NCBI GenBank assembly: GCA_014871385.1
Contig: CM026428.1
Location: 4,054,624-4,118,623 of the forward strand
Direction of reading: 5' to 3'
From: Ceratodon purpureus
Taxonomy: Eukaryota; Streptophyta; Bryopsida; Pseudoditrichales; Ditrichaceae
DNA length: 64,000 nt
Below, piece after piece: positions 48,628 to 60,174 of this stretch. The notes under the pieces were generated by a model, which was given only the letters and a program-made list of their open reading frames with translations, ran no database searches and had not been told where the DNA came from. Position 1 is the stretch's first letter; every line of letters begins with the position of its first letter. Position numbers and translations under genes: made by a program.

Positions 48628-51272
48628 CTAATCCCTGAATTTTGCCGGAACCGTCAACCTCACCTGATTAACCCGGAGCTTTTTGATGTTAGAGTCCTGG
48701 ATGCTTGGGGCGTTCTTTCCATCTCCTTTACTGTTGCTGCCCTGATACATAGGTGCCACCGTCAAAATCTCAGTCAGTGGCCGCTCAATCCTGCGTGTAT
48801 GATTTAGTGTTTCGACCTCTATAGACGGACTTTTTCGTTTCTTTGTGTACACCGCCGCTGACTTCTGTCCAGAAGCTTCCCCCTCAGAGGCAGTCGGTGT
48901 TTCCAAGCCCTTACTCCTTCGCCGACGTGTAAGGATCTTGAAACTTTCACTTTTGCACACACTCTGTGTTGCCACCTGTGCTTCTTCTCCTTCCGGTTTC
49001 TCAATTGGGCACTCTTGGAACTTCTCCCCAGGCGTCTCTTTGATCTCATTATCCGGCTCCTCTGGAATCTTCTCGGCTGCCAATACCGTAGATACCGTCC
49101 TCACCCCTCCCTGCGAGAACAAGTCATCGTCACACCAGTGCACGAGCCCATCTCCCTCCTCATCGTCGTCACTGCCCTCTGGTTCCGTTTCCTTCGCTAT
49201 GGCACCCCCATTTCCAAAAAGCAATGGCCGTGCATTGGTCTTCGGTGGGATAGGAATCCATCCTGCGATCCCACTATTGCACAGGGGACATTTGTCTATA
49301 CCTGAAATGCACTTGAAACAGAAACCACCATGTCCACAAATCTGCACGAGGAAAGTCACCGATATCATTAATTTCATTCTGAAATTATCATTTAAGAAAA
49401 ATCCAGATTCCACATATGACATCCAATATGGAAGAGATAGTGCCCAAATGAAACCAAAAATTCAGATCTTGAGTTCTTTAGAAAACTTGTAAAATCTAAA
49501 TTAAAAACAAAAAACAGAGCACGCAAGAGGCTTTACCGTAAGCTTCACTGCCGGAGGCTTGATCTTGCAGACACTACATACTTCTTCACCCTTACAATTC
49601 ACTGCAGCACATTCCTCCCAGATGTCGTTAGTCACACTAGACTGCGAGTGATGGAAAATATTATGCAACGCCAAGTCAGGCTCCGACGCAGAAGGTGGAT
49701 CACTGTCTACATTCAAATTTTCATCGGTCCTGTACAAAGATCCTTCGATTCGCTCTGAATTACAAGCTGTTGAAGTTGACGTACTCGGAGTAGCAGTCCT
49801 TGTCTCACGTGCTACACAGGCCTCATTTGCCAAGGAAGGCGACGAAGGCAGATTTCGCTTTATTCCTGGTACTGCAAGAGGCAAAACAAATTGTCAAAAA
49901 CATCCGAGTACTAGTATAACAAAGTTAGACAGAAGAATAGGAAATAAGGAATTTCCTCACAATTAAAGGAGTCCCGGATTGAATGGAAGGTCAAGAGTCC
50001 TTAGGTTGTACTGATTACTTTCCGTAATCCTCTAGAATTCCGTTCAGGAATGTAGTCCGTCGAGTTTTGATTCTATGTCCATGTTCCGGAACTGGTCAAG
50101 GAATGGACATGTCCGGAAATGTTATCCTTTACTCTACCTCTCTGTCCAGATTCCATTCCTGAAGCAGGTGACTCCTTTAAATGTCCGGAAATCAACCTCC
50201 ATTCTTCAGCACCTTTCAGATTCCATTCCGTCCAAGTCCCGAAGCTGGTACTCCCGGACGTGTCCTTAAATTTAAACCCTCACTTGACCTCTCCGTGCCA
50301 ATTCCGTTCCGTTTGAGTCCTGGAACTGTTCATCCTCGACATGTCCGGAACTAGACCCACCCTAAACCACGGACATTCCAGAATCTGTTCTCTACTAGCA
50401 ATGGACTCAAAAAAAATTTAAGGCACGGACTCAAACTGCCTATGTCCTGATTGTTCTACGGATTCAAACTGCCTATGTCCTAACATTTGCTACGGACTGA
50501 AATGTCTGATTAAGGCACAAACTCCAATGCATTGTTAAGGACTGAGGACTCATGCATTCCTCGACAGACTTTCCTCAAAGGACCGTAAATCCTATTTCTT
50601 TGAAATGACGGATTCTTGAACAACGAAAACATTAAACGTCTGATATCCTGAACTCCTTCCTGACTTGTTGACAAGAATTACTCAGAGACTGAATTAGACT
50701 TAAGGAACCGAGAGGAAGGACATTGTCAAGAACTTGGAAAGGGAAAATTATCGGAAGAGAAATGAATTAAAGTATTTCTTACCTAAGTTCTGTAGCCGCA
50801 ACGTCTCTCTCTGGGTGTCCTTTGAGCTGTCACCCTCGGTCTTGACAATGGAATTGATACTGCTTCGAGTCTCCCTAAACCGAATGCCAATGGACGCTAT
50901 GGACGATGGAGAGAATTCTTTACCACAGTCTTGAAAACAGCACGATGAAGATGACCTTGCATGCTGCAAAAGACAGAAGGGATGGTAGGTGTGTCCACAA
51001 CACACCGGGACAAAGTTGTTCTCCGTATACCAAAAACCGCAGACTGGACATGCGTTGAGTGTGTGGACAAAGGTCACTGGCTTCTGCGGATTGTTTGGTA
51101 GTGGCCTCGGAAAGAAAGCATAAGGGTGCGGGTACGCTTGGGGTACCCCGCCCCGGACATTCTGGAACTCCGGAACAGGACATCCACAACCACGTTCACC
51201 ATCAACATTGCGACTCATCATTCCTTCGCCGGACTGGAATGGCGGGAAACCCTGAGCAGTCTCCCGCGCCAT
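48628..51272 (-). CDS. RING-finger protein A (three exons)
   Basis: Exons are 51272-50783, 49871-49537 and 49341-48628, joined in frame to give about 512 residues. The start at 51272 (MARETAQG) is the first in-frame ATG. Exon 1 carries a degenerate RING-like cluster, NACPVCGFWYTENNF with CCGHTYHPFC and a later Cys group. The exon 2/3 junction forms a classical C3HC4 RING: VCSVCKIKPPAV, then ICGHGGFCFKC, then CPLC. The C-terminal half is acidic, then basic (ILTRRRRSK, TKKRKS), and ends RLTVPAKFRD. It is a diverged paralogue of the gene at 51657-55628, which shares intron positions and both zinc clusters. It lacks that gene's long coiled-coil N-terminus. The RING implies E3 ubiquitin-ligase activity. 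Intron 1 is rich in TCCGGA and AGTCC. Confidence 0.75.
49872..50782 (-). repeat. Intron 1 of RING gene A with dense AGTCC/TCCGGA motif
   Basis: TCCGGA occurs at 50085, 50112, 50184 and 50344. AGTCC, GTCCG and GGACT variants fill much of the rest between 49970 and 50730. Confidence 0.65.
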
Positions 51273-51656
51273 GTCTGCTTGCGTGGCCACCACCCCGCCC
51301 AACCATCTTGCGCCCCGCCATTTTCCAGATACAAAGTTTCTTTTGAGTCAGATTCTCCTTATCTTTCGCACAATCTGCCACGCATTGTACCCTCGCATTG
51401 AACTCGCATCGCGGATTTGTCAGGCTCCTTTAGCGCGGTAAGTTTAGGCAGCTTCTTGGAGGCTTCTTGTAGCTTCGTCAGTTTTTTTTTGTAGCTTCCT
51501 TCTGTTGTTGCTTGCTTGTTGTGTCGTTCTCTTTTCGGTGTCTCCAGGCTGTGAATTGTTGAGCTCTCCGAAACTTCTTGTTATGGTTTAGGTAGACTCT
51601 GTTTTGCGATCTTTGACAATGTTTTCTCTAAAGTACTATGTGTGCTTATCCTGTAG
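51273..51656. promoter_or_regulatory. Shared divergent promoter between RING genes A and B
   Basis: Only 384 bp separate the two start codons. A leader intron of gene B begins at a donor GCGCG|GTAAGT (about 51437) and ends CTGTAG immediately before its ATG, so transcription of B starts upstream of 51437 and both promoters must lie in about 160 bp. No TATA box is convincing. Confidence 0.55.
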
Positions 51657-54600
51657 ATGGCCGAGGTTTTTCCTATTAAGTCTGGTAAGGAGTCTTTGAG
51701 CCAGGATCCCGCTTTCGTAAAGTTCTCTTCAGTTCTCCCCTCCTCTGGTGCGATCGTAGACGAAATTCGCGACGAAATCCCGGAGTCTGTAGTGTCCTCA
51801 TATTTCGGGCCAAAGGCTTCGAAATCTGGCTGGAAATATGCGAAGCATACATCCGCAGAAGATGCCGCCTCCATTTTAGAGCTTTGGCAGAGGGTGTACG
51901 ATGACACCCACATGCCCAACAAGGAGATTTCGCTCCAGTTCGCTAGAGGTCTCATTTTGCAACAGACGCAGCCCGTCAATTGGGCCGAGTTCGCAGTCCG
52001 TAGGCAGCGATACAGAGAGCAGCTAAGAGAGTCGAAAATTAAGACCGGTAGCGTGAAGGTTGAGAAGAGTGGCGGTGAGATTCTTGGAGGGGTTCAAGTA
52101 CTTGGCAAGAGAAGGCTTCAGGTAGGGTCACCGAAGGAAGTGCCTTTGCCGGCGCTGAAACTCACCCTCAAGTCCGAGGTTGACGAGGACTGTGTGATGG
52201 GGAAGAAGGTCTTAGGGGCATCCAGAAAAGGCCTTACTGTAATCGCAGCTCCTCGTTGGGCGCAGACAGATCTGGAGGCCATGTCCGATGTGATTGCAAG
52301 AACCGAGACTCTGTTAGCAGGGTGTCGGGCAGAGCTCTCAGAGAGGTTAGTGGATGTCGAGGGATTAGAGGGTCAGTCGAGGAGGGCATCAATCATGTTG
52401 TCTGATCGGGTTGTAATGTTAGAGGAAAATGAACGTGAGTTGGCAAATTTGACGGAGCAGCATAGGCAGCTTCAAAGAAAAATTACAGAGAGGGAGTCGA
52501 TATTGTGTGAGGAAGAGAGCAGTGAAGATTTAGCGTCGACCCTCATTGCGGACAAGCTTCAGAGTGACGATCTTTCTTTGTCGATGACCCTTGCGTCCAA
52601 GACGGCTGCTCACTGTCGGATAATCGTGGCTGGATGTCGGGGGAATTTGGAATCAATTGAGGGTCGCTTGCGTGAGAGTTTAGAGAGGCAGGTGAATGTT
52701 CAGAGTAGGGTTCTTGGACTGGAAAGACTGCTCGTCGGCATGCAAGAACAATCAAAGAAGATGAGCGAGGGGACAGGGGTTGCTCTCTTTCCAAGACCGC
52801 TTGACAACAACCCCGACAAACCTTCCTCTACAATGCACCTGCTCAATGCATGCCCCGTTTGTGGGTACTGGTACATTGCGAATAATTTTGTTCCTTTATG
52901 CTGTGGGCACACGTACCATGGTTTTTGTTTGGCTCAGCACGCGGCAACATCTTCAACCTGCTGCTTCAAGAATTGTGAGAAGGAATTTTCTGTGGACAGC
53001 GTTACCTCAATAGGTATCAGGGTTTCGCAGGGCATTAGCAAGATCGGCAACAACGTCAAGGTTGAAGAGGCGGGTCAGTGCCGAAATTTGAAAACCAAAG
53101 GTGAGCGTGGGTACAGGGTTTTCTGGATTCTGATTGCCTTCTTGGAGTTCAATAGAAATGCTTTGTTGTGATTTGTTTCTGTTGGTTTTTTTCCTAAATA
53201 GTTTCGCTGTTGTGATTGCTCGAGCCTTGGTAGATTTCTTGGTTTCTTGAATTTCGTGATTAAAGCTACTGTGTATGATGAACGAATACTAAGCTGCTGC
53301 TCGAAGGTCTTTGTTGTGGGAGGCCGTAATTGAGTCTTTGTTGTGTGAGGCGTAATTCTTTACAATTTAGGGTGACAAAGGCAGACGAATTATGTTTCTT
53401 TCTGGGCCATGGCACGGGTTGAACGGGATTTTTTTTTAATCTGCCAGAAGGAACAGAACAGGAGCTAGGATTTGATTTCAGTCCGTTTAAGCCTTTTGTA
53501 ATCTACGATTTGTTTTGCTAAGTACTTCTGTACTCACTAGACTTGAAGTCCGGAGATGCCCTGTTTAATGTATGAGCAAGTTCTTTCAGTCCTTCCCTAG
53601 ACAAATTTAACTGACTCTGATATGGGAGTCCGAATGTGCTCTTGATGTGCTAATCAAGGTTCCGTGAGTCTGTTCCGTGAGTCTGTTCCGTGGGTCTCTT
53701 CCTTCAGTCTCTTCCTTGAATCTTTTCCTTGAGTCTGTTTCTTCAGTCTAGGATTTATGTCTATTCCTTGAGTCTGTTAGGATTCTAGTCCTTTCCTTGC
53801 GTCTGTTCCAATTCTCTCCCTTTCCTTGAGTTCCTGCTGATTCTAGTCCTTTCCTTGAGTTGATCCTTATGTCTGATCCTTTGGTTCCTTGAGTCTGGAA
53901 TGTCTGTCTATTCCTTGAGCCGGTTCCAGTTCTAGTCCTGACCTTTACTCAAATTCCTTATGTCTAATTCTTTGATCCTTAGGTCCGGTCTTTCCTCTCC
54001 AGTTATAGTCCTTTCCTTTACTAAAATTCCTTATGTCTAATCCTTTGATCCTTAGGTCCGGTCTGATCCTTTAGTCCGGACTTCCCTCGAACTACATACT
54101 GAAGAAGGCTGGAATTCATACGGACTGACGGAATGAGTAGTACTGCGTAGATAGGGTCCGTTCCGGAGCGGTTGAGGCTAGTCCGCTACTGTCCGTGTTT
54201 GGATTGATTAAGGACTTCTTGTAGGCCTAAAGGAGAGGATCTATAAGGAATTTTATAAGGATTTAACGGACACCAGGAATAGTTAATAGATCCGGGTTCA
54301 AAATGGTAGCAGCTCCGTTGTGGGTTGTAGTAGCAGTGAAGGTATAGGCTACTTTAGACTAAGGTGAGTTGTGTGTTGACAATTCTCAGCATGGAATTAA
54401 CTTTCGCTCAACCGGTGATTATGGCAGGAACAGGATTTAGGGTGAGTTTCCCGCAGATTTCCAGGCCAGCATTGCAAGAAGGTTTTCGAACACCAAGTAC
54501 CTCAGCATCAAGATCCCAAGACTCTGAACCTGGCAGTGAATCTTCTCAGAGAAGGGATGAGAACACGATCCATGTATCTGCAAGGAAGAGATCTCCACAG

Positions 54601-55628
54601 AGTGAACAAGTCGATAAACTGGCAGGGAGTGATAGCTCTAACATCCGCTTTTTTTCAGACCTGGCACAGACCGGCTTCAATCAGTCCCAATCTAGTGTTA
54701 GTGACGACAATGCAGGGAAAAACAAGGCATCAGATGAAGGAACGGAAGAAGTTTGTACCATGTGCAAGATCAAACCAGCAACAATGTCGCTCACGGTAAT
54801 TCTCCATTTGGATTAGATGAAATGCAGTATTTGCTTTCTTTGCAACACATCCACGTATGATCTTGTACTTTATTGTGATGTTGTACTATTTCTCTGCAGG
54901 CTTGTGGACATGAAAACTTCTGCTTTAAGTGCATCTCGGGTGTAGAGAAATGCCCCGTATGCATGAAGGACATTGCGGGCTGGTCTCGTATTACGAAGAA
55001 GTCCAGCGTGAGCCCATCTGTCGAGAAACTTGTGGCTGCCGCAGAAGTCGAACGTGCAGAACCAGAAGATAGCGATGACGAGGATATCAGAGGGCTTGTG
55101 CATTGGTGCGATGACGACTTGTTCTCCCAGGGGGGTATGCGGACAGTTGTGGGGACCGACGCTGTTGACGTCCCAGACATAGACGTCATTGAGGAGTCGC
55201 AGGTGAAGGAGAGGCCTGGGGAGGAGAGACCCCCGAGTGAAGAGGAAGAATCTCTAGACAATGCTGAGTGTCCAACGGAGACTCCCGAGCCTCACAGGAC
55301 ATTCAGTCGCCGTGCTAAGAGGACATCTGTTGCTGTGGAGGAGCCCGCGTTAGCTGATGCTGAATGTCAGCCTACGAAGCCAGCTGCAAGGTTGTCTAAG
55401 AAGCGTGGCCGGAAATTAGTTGGGCTGGATACTTTAAACCACACACGTGTGATGGAGCGGCCACTCACTGACATTTTGGTGGAGGCGCCACTAGCGGCTG
55501 AGCCTATTAGCAAAGACATGGGAAACAATTCAGATCCACCTTCGGCGTTTGTTGGTAAGAGGTTGCGTACAGGAGCCACGCGGGGCAGTCTTTGTCGGTT
55601 GACAGTCCCTGCGAAGTTTAGAGATTAG
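51657..55628 (+). CDS. Coiled-coil RING-finger protein B (three exons)
   Basis: Exons are 51657-53100, 54428-54795 and 54900-55628, in frame, about 846 residues. Order of parts: an N-terminal helical domain with Trp/Tyr residues (about 40-130); a basic linker; a long coiled coil (about 205-375); a RING-like cluster with NACPVCGYWY, VPLCCGHTYHGFC and CCFKNC (about 398-445); a Ser-rich linker; a classical C3HC4 RING made of VCTMCKIKPATM, ACGHENFCFKC and CPVC (about 589-626); an acidic stretch with GLVHWCDDDLFSQGG; and the terminal RLTVPAKFRD shared with gene A. The N-terminal half parallels the accessory protein of the 10.8-kb transposon. Biochemically it is likely an E3 ubiquitin ligase; a role in transposon regulation is inferred from its setting. 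Intron 1 carries the AGTCC/TCCGGA motif. Confidence 0.8.
53101..54427 (+). repeat. Intron 1 of RING gene B with dense AGTCC/TCCGGA motif and a TCCTT(C/T)CTTGAGTC array
   Basis: TCCGGA occurs at 53549, 54075 and 54162. Between about 53640 and 54060, imperfect 15-20-bp units such as TTCCTTGAGTCTG and AGTCCTTTCCTTGAG are tandemly arranged. The composition matches the introns of RING gene A and of the transposase at 43.0-45.2 kb. Confidence 0.7.
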
Positions 55629-55629
55629 T

Positions 55630-56090
55630 AGCTTCGAATTTTTGGATATTATTTTCCCATTTATCAGGTTGCAGAGGCGATGGAATGTACACGTAGATGT
55701 GATAATAAATTTTCAAGACTATGTTCAACATTAAAAATGAACGGAGTGATCGATTTTTTCCCGTTGAAAACCTGTGGAGTTTCTTCAGCTTACTGTTCTC
55801 AGTTCCTTTGATATTGAAAATTGTGACCATGGCCGTTCTTTGTATTTTGCTAATGGCATTTAATGACTGCCTCCCTATTCAACTTCAAATGTGGCTTTTT
55901 CTGTGTTCCAATCCAATGATGTATCTTGCTTTGCAGATTATTGATCAAAACTCTCTAGTTAGCAGACGCGGTATGTGAAGTTCGGGCTTTACTGGTTCAT
56001 GTTTCATGTTTTCCTACCTAGTCGGAAATCTGGTAGGTTGAAATTGCTGCAGTAGAACAGTCTACTTAACAATAAGTTTTCCAGTGACAT
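55630..56090. other. 3' flank of RING gene B, no gene
   Basis: The stretch holds the probable 3' untranslated region and AT-rich DNA. No supported frame. Confidence 0.5.
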
Positions 56091-56092
56091 TT

Positions 56093-56135
56093 AACCCATA
56101 CTGTTTGCTACACATCCGATGGTTTGATATAAATA
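56093..56135 (+). promoter_or_regulatory. Plant-type Pol III promoter of RNA gene copy 1 (USE + TATA)
   Basis: A USE-like AACCCATACTG (56093-56103) is followed after 24 bases by TATAAATA (56128-56135). This spacing matches plant Pol III snRNA genes such as U6 and not the wider Pol II spacing. Confidence 0.65.
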
Positions 56136-56164
56136 GAAGTCTCCTACTTAGTATTTCCAGTTAG

Positions 56165-56311
56165 AGCCGTGGTGGCTTGGTGATCCGAGGCTCCGGTCAG
56201 AGGCTGCCGTGGCAACCTCCGGGTGCTTGTGCCGGGCCTCAGACCACCCTCCGACACCCACCCCACCACCGCTATCCGACCCTCAACCTCCACTCCACCA
56301 CACTTTTTTTT
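56165..56311 (+). ncRNA. Structured Pol III RNA, copy 1 (unidentified family)
   Basis: The transcript is inferred to start near AGCCGTGGTGG and to end in a T8 run (56304-56311), about 140-147 nt. The predicted fold has a basal stem (GTGGTGG with CCACCAC), a middle stem (GGTG-A-TCCGAGG with CCTCCGACACC, one mismatch) and an upper stem (GGTCAGAGGC with GCCTCAGACC, one mismatch). These are capped by a conserved GTGGCAACC...GGGTGCTTGTGCC region. It does not match U6, U3, 7SL or tRNA as I know them. It is nearly identical to copy 2, including promoter and 3' flank, so the pair arose by segmental duplication. The exact 5' end is uncertain by several bases. Confidence 0.65.
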
Positions 56312-56627
56312 CTTTTTTTTAGTGTGATTTCCTTTACTTCTGTGTTCGACATAGTCTTACCGTACAATAGGAATTGGATGCATTAATTCAATCAGCACAT
56401 GTTGGCGCCATGATATGTGGATGAGGGAATGATCTCCACGAGGTTATTTATATAAAAACGCAGAGGGGATAACTCGGGTGTGGCTTGGTTACAGTCTTTA
56501 GAATTTTAGATTCATATGTTATCTCTTCATTTCAAAATCTGAGAGCATTACAGTAGAGGAACTCCAAATCATACGTTGCTCAAATAGTTCAAAGTGCGAA
56601 GTTGGGGAGCAGATCCAGTTGACATTT

Positions 56628-56670
56628 AACCCATACTGTTTGCTACTTATCCGATGGTCTGATATAAATA
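56628..56670 (+). promoter_or_regulatory. Plant-type Pol III promoter of RNA gene copy 2 (USE + TATA)
   Basis: AACCCATACTG (56628-56638) and TATAAATA (56663-56670) are separated by 24 bases, as in the other three copies. Confidence 0.65.
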
Positions 56671-56699
56671 GAAGTTTAGAATATGGTATCTCCAGTTAG

Positions 56700-56846
56700 A
56701 GCCGTGGTGGCTTGGTGATCCGAGGCTTTGGTCTGAGGCTGCCGTGGCAACCTCCGGGTGCTTGTGCCGGGCCTCAGACCTCCCTCCGACACCCACCCCA
56801 CCACCGCTATCCGAACCCCAACCCCCACTCCACCACACTTTTTTTT
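56700..56846 (+). ncRNA. Structured Pol III RNA, copy 2
   Basis: Starts near AGCCGTGGTGG and ends in T8 (56839-56846). The upper stem GGTCTGAGGC/GCCTCAGACC is perfect here, whereas copy 1 has one mismatch. The basal and middle stems are as in copy 1. The homology with copy 1 extends from about 56615 to beyond the T-run, which marks a recent duplication about 535 bp apart. Confidence 0.7.
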
Positions 56847-57641
56847 CTTTTTTTTGGTGAAATTTCCTTTACTTCTGATCTCGAGTAGCTGATGGACACT
56901 CAATTAGTCTTACGCAGTATACTCAAGCTGCTACTATTTACTCAATCCACACAACTTAGTTCTCTATTTCTAATTTTTGGTGTCAAATGATAGCTTGTTG
57001 GAATAAATCTTTCACTGGTTTCTTTTCAGAAACGCCTGTTTCCACATCTTGAATTCATGACATTTGAATGTTGATCATCACACTACAATGTTTTAACGCA
57101 AGTGACATCTTCACGAAATTGATCCTCATCGTGTGCCTGCAAAGCTCACAAATCCATATCAATTCTAAACCATAATCCAACCATATCAATCCTAAACCAT
57201 AATCCATGCTACAGAAAGGCAGTGAACTAGCCAGAATTCAACTCGACAGTCTAGTTCCAGAGATGTCTAGGCTGTAGGGTTCTAGATCAAGTAATTGCCA
57301 TGAACTATTAATCATATTGTCTCAAGAGGAGTAATTGGTGTCTCAGTACTTAAGCTTCTAGTCTGTCCATTCGAAGTTCTGTCTTGTGAGTCAATTATGT
57401 CCCCGGCAATGAGTGAATTATTATTTAACTCTTAGGACATCTAATCCTATTGAACTTAGCAACGTTCAGACACAGTACCAGTGCCTCGCCACGTGAAACT
57501 GCTTCCTACTGTAGAGGTCCAGGGCAGCTTCATCAGGTGGGGCGCAGAGTCTCTAAGTTCATTGTCTTTGAGCACCGGAGCTTGGAAGTATTTGTAAGCT
57601 GTCTAGGATCTCGACCGTGTTGGAGGGACTGTGTTAGAGCG

Positions 57642-59081
57642 ATGGCAGAAGCTGGAGGGAAGGGAAAGGAGATGGCAGGAGTAGTTGGGAAGGGGAAGGA
57701 ACAACAGAGAGACGAGGAGGGGAACGGGGCTGAAACCTCGGACGGAGTGAAGACTGAGCTCCGTCTTGTTGGAGACTACGAGCAGGGAGATTTAGAAGTT
57801 TGGAAGGGGTCGGCAGAGAGAAGAGGAGGGGAGTACCAACTACTTAGAGATGCACCAACTAACCTACCTTGCTTGCGGTGGTGGCTGAAGACGGTGGCAG
57901 AGTTCGTTGTCGTCACCGGGCTGGAGGTTCCCAAGCATGACAAAGTCCAGGAGATGCCGTCCGCAAGTTGGCGAGGTGCTTGGAAGATGAAGGCGTTGCT
58001 GCAGTTCCAAGCGGTGGCGCATGCCACAGGCATAATGCATCCACCGCGACCGCGACGACAGGGACCTCAACAAACTTGTGGGGAGCAGCGCGAAAATCAA
58101 CACCTCGGAAGCATCAGGTAAGTACCTGCTCACCAGTCTTAGCACCTTCTTAGAATAGTCTGAAAGCTTGGCTGGTGTTGTAGAACTTGTAGCCTGCAGG
58201 ATTGCATCATCCAGAAACTTGCGCAGTAAACCCGCGCAGTAATTATTTCAGTAAATCTCTAGCTTAGCATCCTTCTAGCTTAGTGTGGGTTGTAATTTCA
58301 GTGTTCTAGACTAGTTTCTGAATTTCGAGAACTTACTAGTGAACTTGCGGGTTCTTTTAATTCCGGGTTCTCATTGTCTGCTGTTAGAGTAGGATCTTAC
58401 ATGTAGTGCAAATCTTTAAATATTTATGCCCAAATTGGTCGGTTGTCTTTCATGTTGGTCTTTCTGTTAATTGTCTTGAAATAATCGTGAAATCAGCCAA
58501 GTTGTCGGGAGCAACGACCTTCCATCGCCTGGGAAGCATCAAGCAGAGGCTGTCAAACAGCCATCAACCGGGAAGGAGGTCGCGGGAGCATCGGGTGGGG
58601 TGCCGATCGAAGAAGCATCAGACGTGCCAGTGCCATCCCGTGGGAGTCCAACGGAACTACGACCAGTTCTAGCACTACCGGCGGTCACAAGAGAGAGAAC
58701 CACCGCTCGTCGCCGTCAGTCTACTGTAGGCGCCGCTGGAATGGCAAACACTCCGAACCTCGCGGGTTGGTGCCGGGCATGCAAAGCAAGGTACCGTGAC
58801 GGTCACATTCTCCATTGCCCATACTCAGTCCACGCGCCGCAGACTGCCCCAAGCGAAGTGGTACCTGTGATAGATCTGTCTTCCATTCCGAGCTCTCCCG
58901 ATTCGGACGACTTCGAAATCCTGGCTGAAATGGCGGCACTTGATTTCCTCAAGAACTCTAAAGGTATGTATGTAATCACTAACTGCATGTTTAATTTCAG
59001 TTCATTTGATACTTGATACCATTTTTCAAGATGTAACAACACATGTGGTGATATGTCGCAGGAAAAAAAGACAACAAATAG
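57642..59081 (+). CDS. Small protein with CxxC...HxxHC zinc motif and a SUMO-interaction-like motif (three exons)
   Basis: Exons are 57642-58117, 58497-58963 and 59062-59081, joined in frame (phases 2 and 1) to give about 320 residues ending KGKKDNK. The ATG at 57642 begins MAEAGGKGKEMAG. The N-terminal 160 residues are charged, with LPCLRWWLKTVAEF as the most ordered part. The C-terminal exon has WCRACKARYRDGHILHC, a compact Cys/His cluster likely to bind zinc, and then VVPVIDLSSIPSSPDSDDFE, a hydrophobic core plus acidic serines typical of SUMO-interacting motifs. I do not recognise the family. The in-frame splicing across three exons supports a real gene. Its place between RING gene B and the RNA gene cluster suggests it may belong to the same transposon territory, but its introns lack the AGTCC motif. 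Confidence 0.5.
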
Positions 59082-59470
59082 TCGCGATTGCGGGATTCTG
59101 ACTTACGGTGTGCAAGCTCGAAGAATGTAAAACGAACGTGAATATTCAAAACCGAGGGAATATTTTGTTAGGATGTAAAACACGAAGAATGGTCTACCGC
59201 AGTAGCAGGTCCTGAAGAAATCCGACAGTCACTTGGAAAGGGAGAAATCATGGTACCTTGCTCGGTACGTAATATTAGAGATGAAACGTGCCTTTTGTCT
59301 TTGCTGTGCACCTTGTTAAATCTGTCACGAGGATCATCGTACAAAACTCTGCCTTAATTCCGATGGAAACAAAAACTCTGCCGCGTCCACGGTGTTACTG
59401 TAAACATGGTCTCTGACGAACTACAGTACAGTAAAGTTTTTGTAAGTGAAACTGGTTCATGGCGGGACTT

Positions 59471-59513
59471 ATCCCATAGCGAATGGCATTGCACCTTTGG
59501 TCTGATATAAATA
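59471..59513 (+). promoter_or_regulatory. Plant-type Pol III promoter of RNA gene copy 3 (USE + TATA)
   Basis: ATCCCATAGCG (59471-59481) matches the plant USE consensus RTCCCACATCG at 9 of 11 positions. TATAAATA follows after 24 bases (59506-59513). Confidence 0.7.
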
Positions 59514-59543
59514 CTCTCACCGGGTAATTCTTCACTAGATGAC

Positions 59544-59668
59544 AGCCTGAAAGGGTCGGTGATCAGAGGTTGCGATTGTTTGGGGGGACACGTGGCAACC
59601 CGGTGCTTGTGTTAGGCCCCAAACTACCCTCAGACACCCACCCCGCCACGCTACTTTTGCACTTTTTT
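59544..59668 (+). ncRNA. Structured Pol III RNA, copy 3
   Basis: Starts near AGCCTGAAAGGG. A T4 run at 59655-59658 and a T6 run at 59663-59668 end it, giving about 112-125 nt. The upper stem is now GTTTGGGG with CCCCAAAC, still fully paired although it differs from copies 1 and 2 on both sides. The 5' AGC can pair with GCT just before the first T-run. The capping region GTGGCAACCCGGTGCTTGTG is conserved. Copies 3 and 4 form one subtype, copies 1 and 2 the other. Confidence 0.7.
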
Positions 59669-60174
59669 ACATTGGCATTTTTTAGGCTTCAGATCCCTGA
59701 GAAAAGAGTGGTGAACATCAGTCGACTGGCCTCATACCCCACATTTTAGCCTCAGAATCCCTTCTAACTTCCACTGCAAACTGTAGTACTACCGCGTAAG
59801 CGAAGATTAACAAAAATCCATCAAGTCTTACATCAAAGGCGTCGGATAGGAAGACACAGATAATAGAGTGCAATTTAAAATAATTCGCTAATCTCCAGGG
59901 CATTGAGTTCAAGACACAATCCGTTGTTCGTGACAGGGGTCAATGAGTTCGACAGAGTGAGGACTTCAATGTGATGATCGTAAAGGTATAGATGATGAAT
60001 TCGCTAACCTGTGCATAACTCCGTGGCCGTGACAGTGAGCCAACCCTGTGCAAAGCTGATACATGAAACTCTACATCACAGAAGCAGAACGAAAACTTTC
60101 AGTATTCAACAACCACAACATGAACTGCATCGAAGTGAATTACGTCTCAACGATCTAAGGATGTGTAGAAAAAA

